A DNA stretch of 64,000 nucleotides from Plasmopara viticola (lineage: Eukaryota > Oomycota > Peronosporomycetes > Peronosporales > Peronosporaceae), in assembly GCA_001695595.3 (NCBI GenBank), contig MBPM02000054.1:124001-188000 (forward strand). The letters run 5' to 3'. The position numbers and the translations under genes were made by a program. Shown one piece after another: positions 35,500 through 46,183 of the stretch; position 1 is the stretch's first letter, and each line of letters opens with the position of its first letter. Below the pieces are notes generated by a model. The model was not told the DNA's origin. It ran no database searches and saw nothing but the letters and a program-made list of their open reading frames with translations.

Positions 35500-38080
35500 A
35501 TCACATACTTAAGAGGTAGGAGGCCTTAGCTCATTTATTCATTTAAGTACTAACAGCAGGTCAAACCACAAATGTGGCGCCTCAGTGCACATACTGCGTA
35601 GTGTATCTATGACCAGACCGTTGACCTATTCCATCCAGCCATCGAACCGTGGATAATTTGCTGCTGACATCAACAAGAAAGTTCCCAAAAGATAGGATAG
35701 CGTTCGCCAAACCGAAGTGGTATAGCGGGAATCCCTATCCGACACTATCGTGTCCGGAAGGCCGTGAAGGTCTTATTTGTATTAACGAGCAGACTTGCTA
35801 GCTGACTAAAATAAGTTCATTTTGCTCGGACAACGCACGAAGACCACCAAGCCCGTGTTGCCCTTAACCTCCTGCAAGCCAAAAATAAAGTTGCGGCTTA
35901 TAAATTTTCAGTAGTGCGCCGGTAGTGGTAAGCTACCGATCTGTGGACAGGGGCAGTGATGTTTTGGCAAGTCTCACAGATTCTCTTATACATGGCCATT
36001 ACTTGTACATGTGAGATACCGACACAGGAAACCGAGACCTTGGATTTCGCTAAGCCTTAATGATTGCTTATTGGAGCATCTTGCGCCTCCAGAAGTATAT
36101 ATATAAGGAGAATTTGGTAGGCGTTCTTCAGGAGGTCGAAGCTCTACTAGCTCAAAAGCTAGCAGCCCTCCCTCAGAAGAGGAGAGACCTACCGGCTTTA
36201 TGGACGAGCTGCGAACAGGCGCGGCCCGACGGAAGGTGCCCAACCACTATGGAAGCTATAGCAGCTAAATAGAACTGCCGGGTAAATTCATTGGCAGCAC
36301 ATGTAGAAAGGAGTCTAGCAGAGTCAGGTTCCATCGATAGGTCCGAGCCCATGAATCTCAGCTATCTATAAGCTGCGTGAAAATGTAACTGCATACATCG
36401 CACTCCATCGGTGGTAATACTCGTCATTTGCAATTAAGTTGGCCCTGGAACAAGCGCACAGAGGCTTATAGAGCCGAAATTCTTTGGTCTAATATTTTCT
36501 GAAATGATGCAGAAAATGACAGCATCCAGAAGGCGCGGGATGGCTTGCTGAAATAGACCCGCACATTGTCAGACCCTGGATTGAATGAAAGGTCTGGCCG
36601 AGCTTGAATCTTAAGCGATATGTGCTGTACAACATAGATCGTTTTTTCGTGAACCTGGCTTGTATTGCGTTCATCACTTTAGTGTTGAAGGAAGTCCGCC
36701 TTGTGCTGAGAGCTTATAAGCATACTAAACTAGTTTGGCGACAGAAGCAAAAGTCATTATAAATTACCACGGTGAATTTAAGTGTAAAAGGTTTTGGACC
36801 GGATAGTGTCGAATGCTTTTAAGCCTTCTTTCTGATGAGACTTCATCTTTAGTATGGTGTGGCTGGAGCACCGCTAGAGCTAGGATAAAAAACCTGAAGT
36901 GGTACTAATGGAGCTTTGCTATATCACATTCACCTTTTCTATTTTTACCGAGTCGACTAGGAGCTCAATATTATTATCTCAGCGATGGGAACGAATGATT
37001 TCGAGGACAAAACTTTGGAGGGAATAGTGGACTGAAAAGTTCTCGCCACGTAAAGCACTTGCACCCGTCATGAGTAACTTGATTAGGTTTGTGACCAAGG
37101 GAGCATGGGCAACGATCTGTCGCTACATGTGAAGCGGCACATTTTCGAACAGCAGAAGCTTTATCCAATAAGGAACGTTTGAACAAAACAGCTGTCATGC
37201 ATCGTACGACTATGTGCAGGCCAAGGCATTTCGGAAAGTGCTCCGACGATGCACGTGGAGTGACACGCATTCCGTTGAGCAACGCTCGTCGAAAACAGCG
37301 CTCACTGTGTGTCCGGCATGATATAGGCCGATATATTACCTTCTGATTAGCTCAAAGAGACATATAATCCGCTATTGGGGCGTCTTATGAGGAAAGGACG
37401 TCAAAGTGGGGGCGTTAGTGTGTGGATGTAAATCCTGTCGACACAATATGACACAAGAGTCTCGTCGAGACCTTTAACCTTTTTAAGTAAGAAATAAAGA
37501 CGTCGAGTGCTTAACACAGGACGTGCCTTCGGCACGACCACAAAATAGAGGTGAACCTTATCAAACTAATTTGGTCCGAGCAATGGGTCCTACGTGACAT
37601 TTCCAAATCAAAAAGGTGTGACGCAATTGATGCTTGTTTTGTGCAAAAAACGATACATGATTATTAAAGATAGTACTGGAGCAACAGCTCTTTTTCAACA
37701 AGTTTTCGCGTATACGCGACGGATCCCTATTACACGCGAATTCGGTGTCAGAAAGCCATGCGAGTACTGAACATTTAAATCTGTGGACAATCTAACTTCA
37801 CAGATGCCTTCGACAGCCCTTGTGACGTGATCAACCGCTCTCAGAGCATAACACTTGGAGTGTTGACCGCGGTCTATGATATGTCACTTTCTCGCATGAG
37901 AAGCTGTCGATACTCGTCGATTTAGGCGAGTGCACTATACATTGTACGCTTCGCCGTGTAGTTTTACAACATGTTTCTTATTCAAGAATTGCCGTCTATC
38001 CTGGAAAGGTAACCACATAAAGCTTATAGTAAGCTTGCGCGGTGAGTTGCTTTCTCTTTGACTTCGTATACTTTAACATA
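35500..38080 (-). pseudogene. Ty3/gypsy pol relic B
   Basis: On the minus strand the reverse transcriptase appears near 37830-37930 as YRQLLMRESDISKTAV, closely similar to the relic at 17620-17690. Integrase follows. Near 35950-35990 is the zinc-binding ICETCQ block. At 35835-35861 is GNTGLVVFV, near 35725-35770 HGLPDTIVSDRDSR, and at 35575-35635 a VNGLVIDTLRSMCTEAP block before the end of the core. The second integrase aspartate (SDRD) is still readable. Frameshifts and stops occur throughout. The middle, where RNase H should be (about 36300-37700), is not recognisable, so it is heavily mutated or replaced. Confidence 0.75.
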
Positions 38081-38305
38081 CCTTGATGACATTTTATCCG
38101 TAGTCATGCACAGAATGGGGAAACGGACATTGTCTGGTTAGGACCAGTGTTCGAGTGCATACGCACGTTAAAGCGTTACGCTAATGCACTTGTGTAACAT
38201 GTCTGTTTAGTGTGCTTAAAACAGAATAATAAACTTCGGAAAGATCTTGCTAGGTTAAGACCGTTGTAAATCGGCCGTATTCGTTAAGACAAGAGACTTG
38301 AAAAG

Positions 38306-38860
38306 GTGGCTTTATACTCTCATAACTACAAAACATGTTTCGCTGAAGTTACCAGGCCGCTCTTAAGTTTTCTCCAAGAAGAACACAGAACGAAATTGGA
38401 TGACTCAGACCAAAAGGCATTTGACAAAGACAAATCTATTACAGACACTGACCCTGGTCCTGCTGCATCCAGAACGGTCGTTGTGTTTCGTCTGCGACGC
38501 GTTCGATTTTTGCCATCGACAGCGCACTGCTACAATCAGACGCCAAGGACCAGGATTGAATGAATCTGAGACTCAGGACTCTAAGACTGCCGAGAAAGAT
38601 TCATTTGTCCATGACAAAGAGCTATCTGCAATGAAGTACGCTTAGATCAAGTTTTGGTATCACCTGTTAAGCCTTAAGCCATTTGAGATTATTACAGAAT
38701 GTGCACAACGACACAGTAAGCCTCACCTCTCCCAGAAAATGGCTTGGTTGTTCCCCCCTGCCTAGCAAAGTAAAATGATTTGGCTTTGCTTTATTGCGTC
38801 GCCTAGACTATGAGCTTTCTCATGCCACAACAGTGTATCAGTTCTAATCCATAAACGCAA
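38306..38860 (+). pseudogene. Ty3/gypsy RNase H relic C
   Basis: Plus-strand fragments in two frames follow the gypsy order. From 38310 are YSHNYKTCFAEVTRPLLSFL and QKAFDKDKS, the end of RT and the linker. Near 38460 come LLHPERSLCFVCDAFDF, then KDSFVHDKELSAMKYA up to 38642. After a stop, near 38690-38745, a PHLSQKMAWL block appears, and near 38800-38840 LDYELSHATTV, the end of RNase H. Its orientation is opposite to relic B, so it is a separate insertion. It is not functional. Confidence 0.75.
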
Positions 38861-38917
38861 AATGGTTGAATACATCAAGGCTTACTGAAGCTTAACAATT
38901 TTGGGGCCAAGGCGAAC

Positions 38918-39340
38918 GTGTGCGCGTTGGCATTGGGTGATACGCAGGCAAAGTTACGGAAGACGAAGACATCAATCGGACGAGAATTATTTGGTGGTCA
39001 ATTTCTGTCTCAACAAGCGCGACTCGATCAACCAATTGGTGAAGCGATACAATCGCGCCTTCCAGACTTCAAAGCTGGATGGACGAGGCTAGGAGAACTC
39101 GAAGATGCTGCAGCTTATGCATGTCTTGGCAAAGATAGTTGCGGTCATCGGTGTTATGAATTAGAAGTATTCACCACGTGTCAGCCGAAAGCGAAATCAT
39201 ACCAAAGAGCATTTGATGCACCACACAATGCTAAAGATTGTAATCCCTTACCTCTCTTGGATGAAGAGGACGAGTGCCACTATCTCGTGGAAGGCATTCG
39301 CGCGCGCCACGGTCCCCGGGATAATCGCATATTCTTATGA
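38918..39340 (+). CDS. Uncharacterised ORF, possibly retroelement gag-like
   Basis: This is an uninterrupted 140-residue frame in an otherwise decayed region. Its first codon (GTG) is not a true start and the upstream boundary is uncertain. The protein is hydrophilic with an acidic stretch (LLDEEDECH) and a basic end (RARHGPRDNR). That resembles the C-terminal half of some copia gag proteins before the zinc knuckle, but no CCHC box follows. It could equally be a fragment of a host gene. It lies directly after a gypsy relic. Confidence 0.25.
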   Translation: MCALALGDTQAKLRKTKTSIGRELFGGQFLSQQARLDQPIGEAIQSRLPDFKAGWTRLGELEDAAAYACLGKDSCGHRCYELEVFTTCQPKAKSYQRAFDAPHNAKDCNPLPLLDEEDECHYLVEGIRARHGPRDNRIFL

Positions 39341-42139
39341 GATGAAGATAAATGTTTCACTCGAGCATTCATCACAGGCATCGCTTTGGCAAGAATGCCT
39401 GACGTCGTAGATCTTTAATCATGGAAATTAAAATCAGAGGCGGTATGGCTGCCTGCAAGTCCCAACTTCGGCAGTTTATAAATGGCGTCAGGTCGAGCGA
39501 AATCGTATTGAAAATACCGCTCCACTTGTCCATCGGCTTCTCGGAAGCTATTCAAACTGCAAACAGAAAGTGCAGCTTCTTGACAATAAAACTTAACGCT
39601 CAAAAAGCAGTTTTTATCCTCAGACGTTTCATTGAGGTATATTACCGGTACGGTCCGCAGTGTCGGCACCGAAGTCGCCGAATACGCACGGTGGTCCACA
39701 TCCTTAACTTTTATGCGATATGCTCTTAGAGTTGTGGGTGCCTTACTCAGGCATTCGTCGGAAATAGACCCGGTAATGTCTCTCGGACGATCACAGACTG
39801 CTCGTTAGGCACATATCTAAGCTCGCATGCAGGTTTACGAACTAAGCAAGCCGTGGTAATTTTCCATGCTTATGCTCTTTTTGCAGAATAACTACAACGA
39901 GCTTTGCTTCATCAGCCCGTTCGATCAGAAAACGCGTACGGGGTGCGTGGAGTCTAGATAGAGTTTTCTATCGCTTGTAAGAGCGTGGGATGCGTTGCGG
40001 CGCAGCAGAGCTTCACTCGGCTTAATGGTTAGAGCCGCGAAGTCACGAGCTGGGATAATACTTGTCGAGAATATCCGTCATCTTTGTTGGCGATCATAGC
40101 GGGTCGGTGTCATCCATGGGACTTGGGGCTTGTTCATTCTGGACAAAAGATGATTAACGCGCGTGACGCAACTGAGCTCCACGAGCAATTGAGCTGTCAC
40201 CCAACGGCATAGCGGACTTGTGACAAGCTACCGCGTAGTGTCCTAACGCTTTGAGCTTGGCTTGTGTCCTAGAAATATTATTTATCCTGGACACCAATAA
40301 CGCGCTCAATGCGGTGGACAAGGCAGTCAACTCACGGTCTGTCCTTTAAAATGGCCATTGAGGCGCACTTAATTAGACTGTTGTCTCGGCATATGAGAAT
40401 TACAACGGTGATGTCTGATAGAAAAGTGATGTTACCCATGTAGAATGATTACGAGAAACGCGCTGCATCGAGGAGTTAAAAGTCTTGATGGGGAAAACCT
40501 TAGCAATTTTTTCGAACGCAGTGTGAAATATTGTATTATAAATCGTGCGACAAAGGTCATTTGATGTCTCGAAGATCGATAAAGTGGCACTTCTTTATAA
40601 CAAAAACACTGTGCATGGTCCAATGACCACTTTGTAGAATATTTACTCCACACGGACTTTTTCATAAGTCTTAACAAATTTCACTTCACAGATTTAAAAT
40701 ATAAAATTAATATAACATCTTAGTGTAAAGGCAAAATTGGATCTCTTGGAGTCTGACATGTAGCGATCTGCGACTCCTACTGGCTTTAAATGTCAGATAC
40801 CTGAAATTACGCCTCCCCTAAGCAACAATTACGGCAATCTCGCAGTATAGAGCGTATTTTTTGTCTTTGTTGCTTAAAACAACGACTTGAGCTGGGTCTA
40901 CTGGATCTACCCAATTCTAAAATCGACCATCTATTCACTCATAGCGATACAACTGCGACCGCTTGTAAGAGATTATCCACCCGGCTTTGACGTCTTCAAC
41001 GACAATAAAGTATTGCTTAAACGGCTATTACTTGACAACACTTTCATATGCCGGACGAACATTAACGTCGAAGACACTATTAATCCTGTTGCAATTAGCT
41101 AAGCCAATATGTAGCCGGCGCAAAAGCGCGTAGACAAGCACATTAAGTTTTTCAGGATTCGTTAACCGGGGAAGAAATATCGTGCGAAAAAAGAAAACCA
41201 TTTGCAGCTCTATAAATCAAGATGGGCGTATATAAAGCCATTTTTATAACTGTATGGTCTGGATAGACTACAAAGAGTATAAAACGCATAAGATGTAGTC
41301 AAAGCTTCGTCGGTGTCACATTTATAAAAAGTCTGTTCCATTTGTCAGCTACAAGCTGCTTAGACTGAATTGACATGACCACTTACAGCGATGACATAGT
41401 CGAAAGTGCTTTAAACGACGCTCAACGGCTTGCTTCGTTGAGTATAGCCAAATTGATGCCTGCCGAAAGCGTTCCTTGATGTAATCCAACTTCTTTTGAG
41501 ACCGACTTTCTTGGCATTACTCGCAGGCGTTTTACTAAAAAGCCGGATAAAGACTTAGTAAAACCTGCATTGTCATCGTGTTTGTGCAGATAGCTGGCTA
41601 AGCCTCACCACTTCCTCCTTTTTATAAATTGTTGCGTGAGCAAAACCAAGACAGCTTTCAATTTTTCTAGGGATTGCTTGAATCTCGTTTCAAAGAATTT
41701 GTACAAAGTCGCCAAGGCCGTTAATCTCCTTTGCAGCAAATACAAAGTAGTCGATGCTTGCATAATGGTCCGTGTGACTTGAAAACAAGCGTTGAGGATA
41801 GTAAACAGTCGCTCATCTTAGAAAGTTGGCTTCTTTTACGCCTCCTGATGCGTGATTTCGTCGCACTTTGAAATTGTTAGATAAGCAATTTTTAGCTGCA
41901 TAGGCGTTAGAGGTAACAGGATGTGGTCTAAATTGACCCTTGTAGCATGTTAAAATCGGCTGATAAGAATGACGTTGGTCGTACACCTTAAATAATTCGG
42001 CCTTATAAAGACACCAGCTAACTAATTACAAACTCCCACCATAACAGAGCAATATAGCAGATATGGTGAAGCATGCAGGCTTTTCTCGCAGTACGTAAAA
42101 AAAATTGTAGAGATAATTTATTTTAAGCGTAGGAAGATA
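39341..42139. other. Intergenic, nothing firmly recognised
   Basis: No supported gene. A minus-strand string EADGQVER near 39520 resembles the gypsy integrase motif, but its surroundings do not extend the match. Confidence 0.35.
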
Positions 42140-42460
42140 AAAAGGGCTGACAAATTTGTATTCTTGAGCGGCATCCACTAAATATTAGAGCCAAAGCGTT
42201 GGTGGACAAACATAAGCGAATAAAACGACGCTTTAAGCATAAAGTGAAGCTCAATCGTAAGCGTAAAGGCGTGCAAAATTAACGTGCATATTCCCGGTGA
42301 TGCAGCTGACTAATGGAGAAGCAACAGCTCAAGACTTATTACTTCCGTATAGAACTTGCAACTTGCTGTCGCTGAAAGCTGTTTTGCAAAGATTATAAGC
42401 AGGTCGCACACATTGACACCATCGCTAAAATCTGTTTGGGATCCAGAGGTTGACTAGTTT
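42140..42460 (+). repeat. Dispersed 300-bp repeat, copy 1
   Basis: This aligns to 44430-44770 (plus) and 50570-50900 (minus). Landmarks in order are AGCCAAAGCGTTGGTGGA near 42190, GGCGTGCAAAA near 42270 and GCTGTTTTGCAAAGATTATAAGC near 42383 (split by short indels between copies). In the first part all three copies translate in the same frame to variants of KALVDKH or KVLVNKY, so that part was once coding. Confidence 0.6.
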
Positions 42461-43407
42461 GACCTGTTCTATAATTTGATACTTTGCTATGATAATTCGA
42501 ACCTTATTTTAATTTTTAGTAATACGGTAACAGTGTGGCATAGTCTCCGATATAGAAAAGTGACCAAAGAGTACATATAATGATTAAGAGACCCTAGATA
42601 CAATGAAAAGACATCTGATGTGCCAGGAAATTGATGTCTAACTAATCACAAGCTACTTGAACGCCGACCTCTGCTTGGTCACCTTGTGCTATGTCCCTCG
42701 ATTGTCGAAGACTAACTCTCATAAAATGACAAATTTGACCCCTCCTGAATAGCTAAACAAATTGCTTCAATATTGCCGGACCCAGCTGATCTTCGTGCGT
42801 CTTACTACATGTAGTATGGTAGTTGAACCTTGTAAGCAAAAACATTAAAGTCTGACGACTCGAGCAACAGAACTTGCTTAAGCTAACATTTGAGTCCATA
42901 TGTAGCTTAAGTAATCCGAGTTTGGCATCCGATGACATTTATGTAAACAGGATTAAAGAGCGACAACAATGGATACGAGACGAATCGTAATGCTGAGCTT
43001 ATGGGTTTAGATTTCGAGCCACTAAACGATATGATGTGAATAAAAATACGGCAACCAAGGAAATAAACGTTTGGTGATCGAAGTCATATGGGTCAATCCG
43101 AGAGTATCGTTGCGTTTGACTATTAAATTTAGCAACTCACGACTGCACCATAACGACACGTGCACCTTGAGCGAGGTCTTGGAAATTCCGCGAAACGTCT
43201 TTCTGTTTGATTACTTTTGTGCCCAAGATGATACACCAGCGTTATAATGAAAAAGTCTTATTAAGAAGATCTTTATTTACTGATGACGGGCCTGATCGAG
43301 AAATGCAACCTTGCAGAGTTTTTAAATTTCATGCTTCTTACTGTCCAAGAAGTGCGCAACGCCTCACGGTCGAGTAGATAGCAGCTTTGCCTGAGGAGGT
43401 CAGTGCC
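42461..43407. other. Intergenic, nothing recognised
   Basis: Short frames only. This includes the 3' flank of the minus-strand secreted gene. Confidence 0.4.
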
Positions 43408-43686
43408 TCACATCCGGCGAATTCCCTGTGGTGTCGGTTTTATTGTACCAAATTCTGGTGTATTCCATGGCTCAACATCGAGATGAAATCCCTGAAAACT
43501 GTCCTTTACCTTTTCTTTTTTTATCTTCGGCTTGGGCTTTATCACAGCTCGAATAAAAGAAATCAATTTTGATATGATCCGTCTCTCGCTGCGGTTGGTC
43601 CGGGCGCCAAGATCCGTTGGATTCGAACTAGTTAGGGCAACAACACACGCGATCAGCAGCACGGCTAGCACACGATGAAGACGCAT
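43408..43686 (-). CDS. Small secreted protein, RxLR-lacking family member
   Basis: This gene encodes 92 residues. Residues 1-21 are a signal peptide almost identical at its start (MRLHRVLAVLL) to the effector at 30615. The mature part is short and basic, with SERR at 33-36, then SKLISFIRAVIK (39-50) and a C-terminal VKDSFQGFHLDVEP...FGTIKPTP block. Both blocks are conserved in the 171-residue protein at 49387, but the segment holding RHLV and a 35-residue stretch in the middle are missing, so this copy looks internally shortened. The promoter motif lies 36 bases upstream. It is a candidate apoplastic effector or decaying paralog; the frame is intact and I treat it as a gene. Confidence 0.68.
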   Translation of the reverse strand: MRLHRVLAVLLIACVVALTSSNPTDLGARTNRSERRIISKLISFIRAVIKPKPKIKKEKVKDSFQGFHLDVEPWNTPEFGTIKPTPQGIRRM

Positions 43687-43721
43687 GATTAATATACTTT
43701 TAGTAGTGTTGTTCGGCGCAG

Positions 43722-43737
43722 CGAGAATTTGATACTG
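43722..43737 (-). promoter_or_regulatory. Effector-family promoter motif
   Basis: Read on the minus strand this is CAGTATCAAATTCTCG, followed by CTGCG. A 49-base block ending here aligns without gaps to the flank of the gene at 49387, at nearly the same distance from the start codon. Confidence 0.68.
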
Positions 43738-44276
43738 ATCCCAACGATTTTCGATTCTTGAGCTGATGAGACAGGAAGTCAGATCTTGTTTTGTGTGACA
43801 AGTATTATGAGACTACACTGATTGCAAACGGTACATGAACGTGTACGAATTAATCATATCTGGTTGTCTTACCAAGATTAATAACATTACATGTCAACTC
43901 TCACTTCGATATATATTGTTTGTACCCGCAACGTATTGCCTATGTGTATGCACCATGTTTGACTGCAAGAGATGGCAGCACTACGCTTGGGCGCTCTGGA
44001 TTGCCCAATGAGCCTAACTTGTGGTGAATCTAAAGGGAAGGCATATTGTGTAATACTATACATGGATTGTGACGAGTCGCTTAATAATTGACAAAAGACT
44101 TTATTCTTTCGTTGAAGCCCTTATCAGTATGCAAGAAGTCATTCATACCGCGTTTTAATGTTTTTACAGCAAAGGCCGATAGCATAGGACACGGCGGGTC
44201 CAAAGCACCGACATAATTTTGGACTAGAGCAAAATGTAGGCACGGATTAGTACATGGGATACCGCTCAGAAGGACA
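43738..44276. other. Intergenic, nothing recognised
   Basis: This is the 5' flank of the small secreted gene. No other gene or element is visible. Confidence 0.4.
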
Positions 44277-44387
44277 ATGTAATGTAATGTATTACGTTAT
44301 CGCGTTGCCAAGTTATGCACGTGCTAGGCTCAGTCTGGCTAGTCCACGGCATAGAGTGGTGTCCGCATACGTCGGGTCCCGTTCAGC
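44277..44387 (-). repeat. SINE-like repeat, 5'-truncated copy 4
   Basis: This holds only the last 110 bases of the SINE-like family, on the minus strand, ending in three ACATT-type tail units. Homology stops abruptly after CGTCGGGTCCCGTTCAGC (plus-strand reading). A 5' truncation with intact tail is what target-primed reverse transcription produces. Confidence 0.72.
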
Positions 44388-44429
44388 ATTTGTAGCAATT
44401 TATCACCGAAAAGATAAGTAATCGCTACA

Positions 44430-44770
44430 AATCTGTGAATAAAAAAGCCGGCAGAATGACGTTTCTCAGAGACAGTCGCGGCTTTTAATATGTTATCAAA
44501 TCCAAGGTATTGGTAAATAAATATGAATCTTCAAAAAGTGCGGCTTCCAAGCACGGCATTTGCTGGCGTGCAAGTAACAGCGTACAAGTAAAGTACAAGT
44601 TCGGTGGTGGATCAGCTCTTGATCAATCCCTTCTTGCAACTCGTTGTCATCAAAAGCTGTTTTGCTAAGCAAAGATTATAAGCCGGGTGCACATATTGAC
44701 ACTATCGAAAAGACTATTTGGGTTCCACGCTCGATAAGGTTTTATAATTAGATGCTTTGTTGATCTGATA
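44430..44770 (+). repeat. Dispersed 300-bp repeat, copy 2
   Basis: Partner of 42140-42460. The best-preserved block is AAGCTGTTTTGCTAAGC with AAAGATTATAAGC near 44654-44684, followed by CACATATTGACAC. It also keeps AAGCACGGCATT near 44551, shared with the 50.7-kb copy. Confidence 0.6.
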
Positions 44771-45581
44771 CACCAACACTTAAGTAATTTGCTTTACATC
44801 GGAAATGAAGGTATATGTAACTCTCTATCTTCCGGCTAATTGAAGTATCTGCTAACATTGTTTAAACCTAGATTAAGCACTGCGTTAGGGATTTTGTGCA
44901 AGGGAAACAGAGCAGTACAACACCAAAAGTGTTCGGCACCATCAAGTATTGCAGCTTGCACTACAACGCCTACCGGATAAGTAAAACGGCCTTCCCATTT
45001 GTTGCTCGTCTGCACAGTGCGACGCTATGTTATTCTAAATTATGGAGACTGAAAAATAGAATAGTTTCAATATCTTCTTCAAATCTTATCATCACTTTTC
45101 GACGTCTCATCTGCGCAATAAAAAACTATATCGCCTTACATCTCAGCGTCGCAAAACAGCGACATCAAGATTTTTTGGCTTAATATAACAAAATCTCATA
45201 ATGAAAATTGGGTATAATATTCATGTATTTTAGTCCCGCCTATAATTTTTTGTAAGCGACTAAATTTACCTCAGCAATCTTGTTTTGATAGATTTCGATA
45301 GATATTAGTATTCAAAGGGCAAAAAAGGCTCCGGAAATATTTTTGGAGATAAAACTATTAAGGAGCGTCACGAACTATGAGCAAAACTTGCCGGACTTTT
45401 CGCCTACTAAGGTCAAAATAAGTCCCAAAATCAAGACAACGGCGCTAGAGTGACTTCATTCCCCGGAGTTAGCTTGAAGGTACTGAAGATGTCGCCCGTC
45501 ATGCAAAAGGCCCCATCCTTCAAAGCAGGAAAATTTATATAGTTCACAAGCGAAGAGTTGACCTAGGATGCCACTTTTGAT
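44771..45581. other. Intergenic, nothing recognised
   Basis: A 95-residue frame at 44896-45183 begins with a non-ATG codon and has no domain I can name. Confidence 0.35.
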
Positions 45582-45609
45582 GTTAGTACCGACAATTCTC
45601 GGTACTAAC
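45582..45609. repeat. 11-bp perfect inverted repeat, 6-nt loop
   Basis: The arms GTTAGTACCGA (45582-45592) and TCGGTACTAAC (45599-45609) are exact complements. Confidence 0.9.
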
Positions 45610-45700
45610 CACGGTAGCCAAAGTCATTAGAGCAGTGGACGATGAGCTCAATACTATCCACGGCAGCCGCAGTAATCAACGCAGTGGACGACAAGCTTTG
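45607..45700 (+). repeat. Two imperfect 50-bp tandem units
   Basis: CACGGTAGCC...GCAGTGGACGATGAGCT is followed 50 bases later by CACGGCAGCC...GCAGTGGACGACAAGCT. Each unit, read in its own frame, gives VIRAVDDEL or VINAVDDKL, so the ancestor was probably coding. Confidence 0.7.
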
Positions 45701-45754
45701 CGACTTGCCCACCGATGTTAGTTGCAATTTGAAATAAGTAACCGACTTCGCGCT

Positions 45755-46183
45755 TCAATTCCAGAGCAAGATAAACGTGCGTTCAAATCGCCGGAGCACT
45801 TTGTGTGACACAACATTCATTGCCTTAATGCTCGGCTTTTGAGACCACCGGAAGTGATCGTTTATCGCGTTAAGAACACGTAGAGCTCGTTCCGCGAAAG
45901 TGCCAACAGCCCATGACTTGGTATTGCGGTCTGTAGCACTAAAACAAATGCTACTTAAGACGACGGCACACCTATTTTTCGCACACAGCTCGTCGCCGTT
46001 AATGTGCTTAACTTCAAAATCGAAGTCAATAGTGCCGAGGTTGCTCCGCTTGTGGTCGACATGTTTCTGGATAATTCGGCTGCCTTCGCAATTTCGTCTA
46101 TCCCCTACATTTTCTAAAACCACCGAGTCGAGAAATTTTTCTTGAGTCTGAACCACCGAGTCGAGTAATTTTTCTTGAGTCTA
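45755..46183 (-). CDS. Uncharacterised ORF with duplicated 11-codon unit
   Basis: The minus strand is open for about 140 residues from just after a stop at 46184 down to 45755. The first ATG is well inside, so the true start is unknown and this may be an exon or a fragment. At its beginning an 11-residue unit (QTQEK-L/F-LDSVV) occurs twice because of a 33-bp DNA duplication. The rest looks protein-like (VDHKRSNLGTIDFDFEVKH, then AERALRVLNAINDHFRW). The FDFEVKHINGDE segment faintly resembles the end of retroelement RNase H, but I cannot confirm a family. It survives in a region where other frames are short. Confidence 0.3.
46118..46183 (+). repeat. 33-bp tandem duplication
   Basis: Units 46118-46150 and 46151-46183 differ at only two or three positions. 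The unit length is a multiple of three and lies within an open minus-strand frame. Confidence 0.9.

Noticed and set aside
39500..39540. EADGQVER, similar to the gypsy integrase motif
   Set aside because: Neighbouring sequence on either side does not continue the integrase pattern.
43608..43620. B-box-like GGATTCGAACT (tRNA T-arm, minus strand)
   Set aside because: It lies inside the signal-peptide end of the small secreted gene and is explained by that protein's codons; no tRNA can be folded around it.
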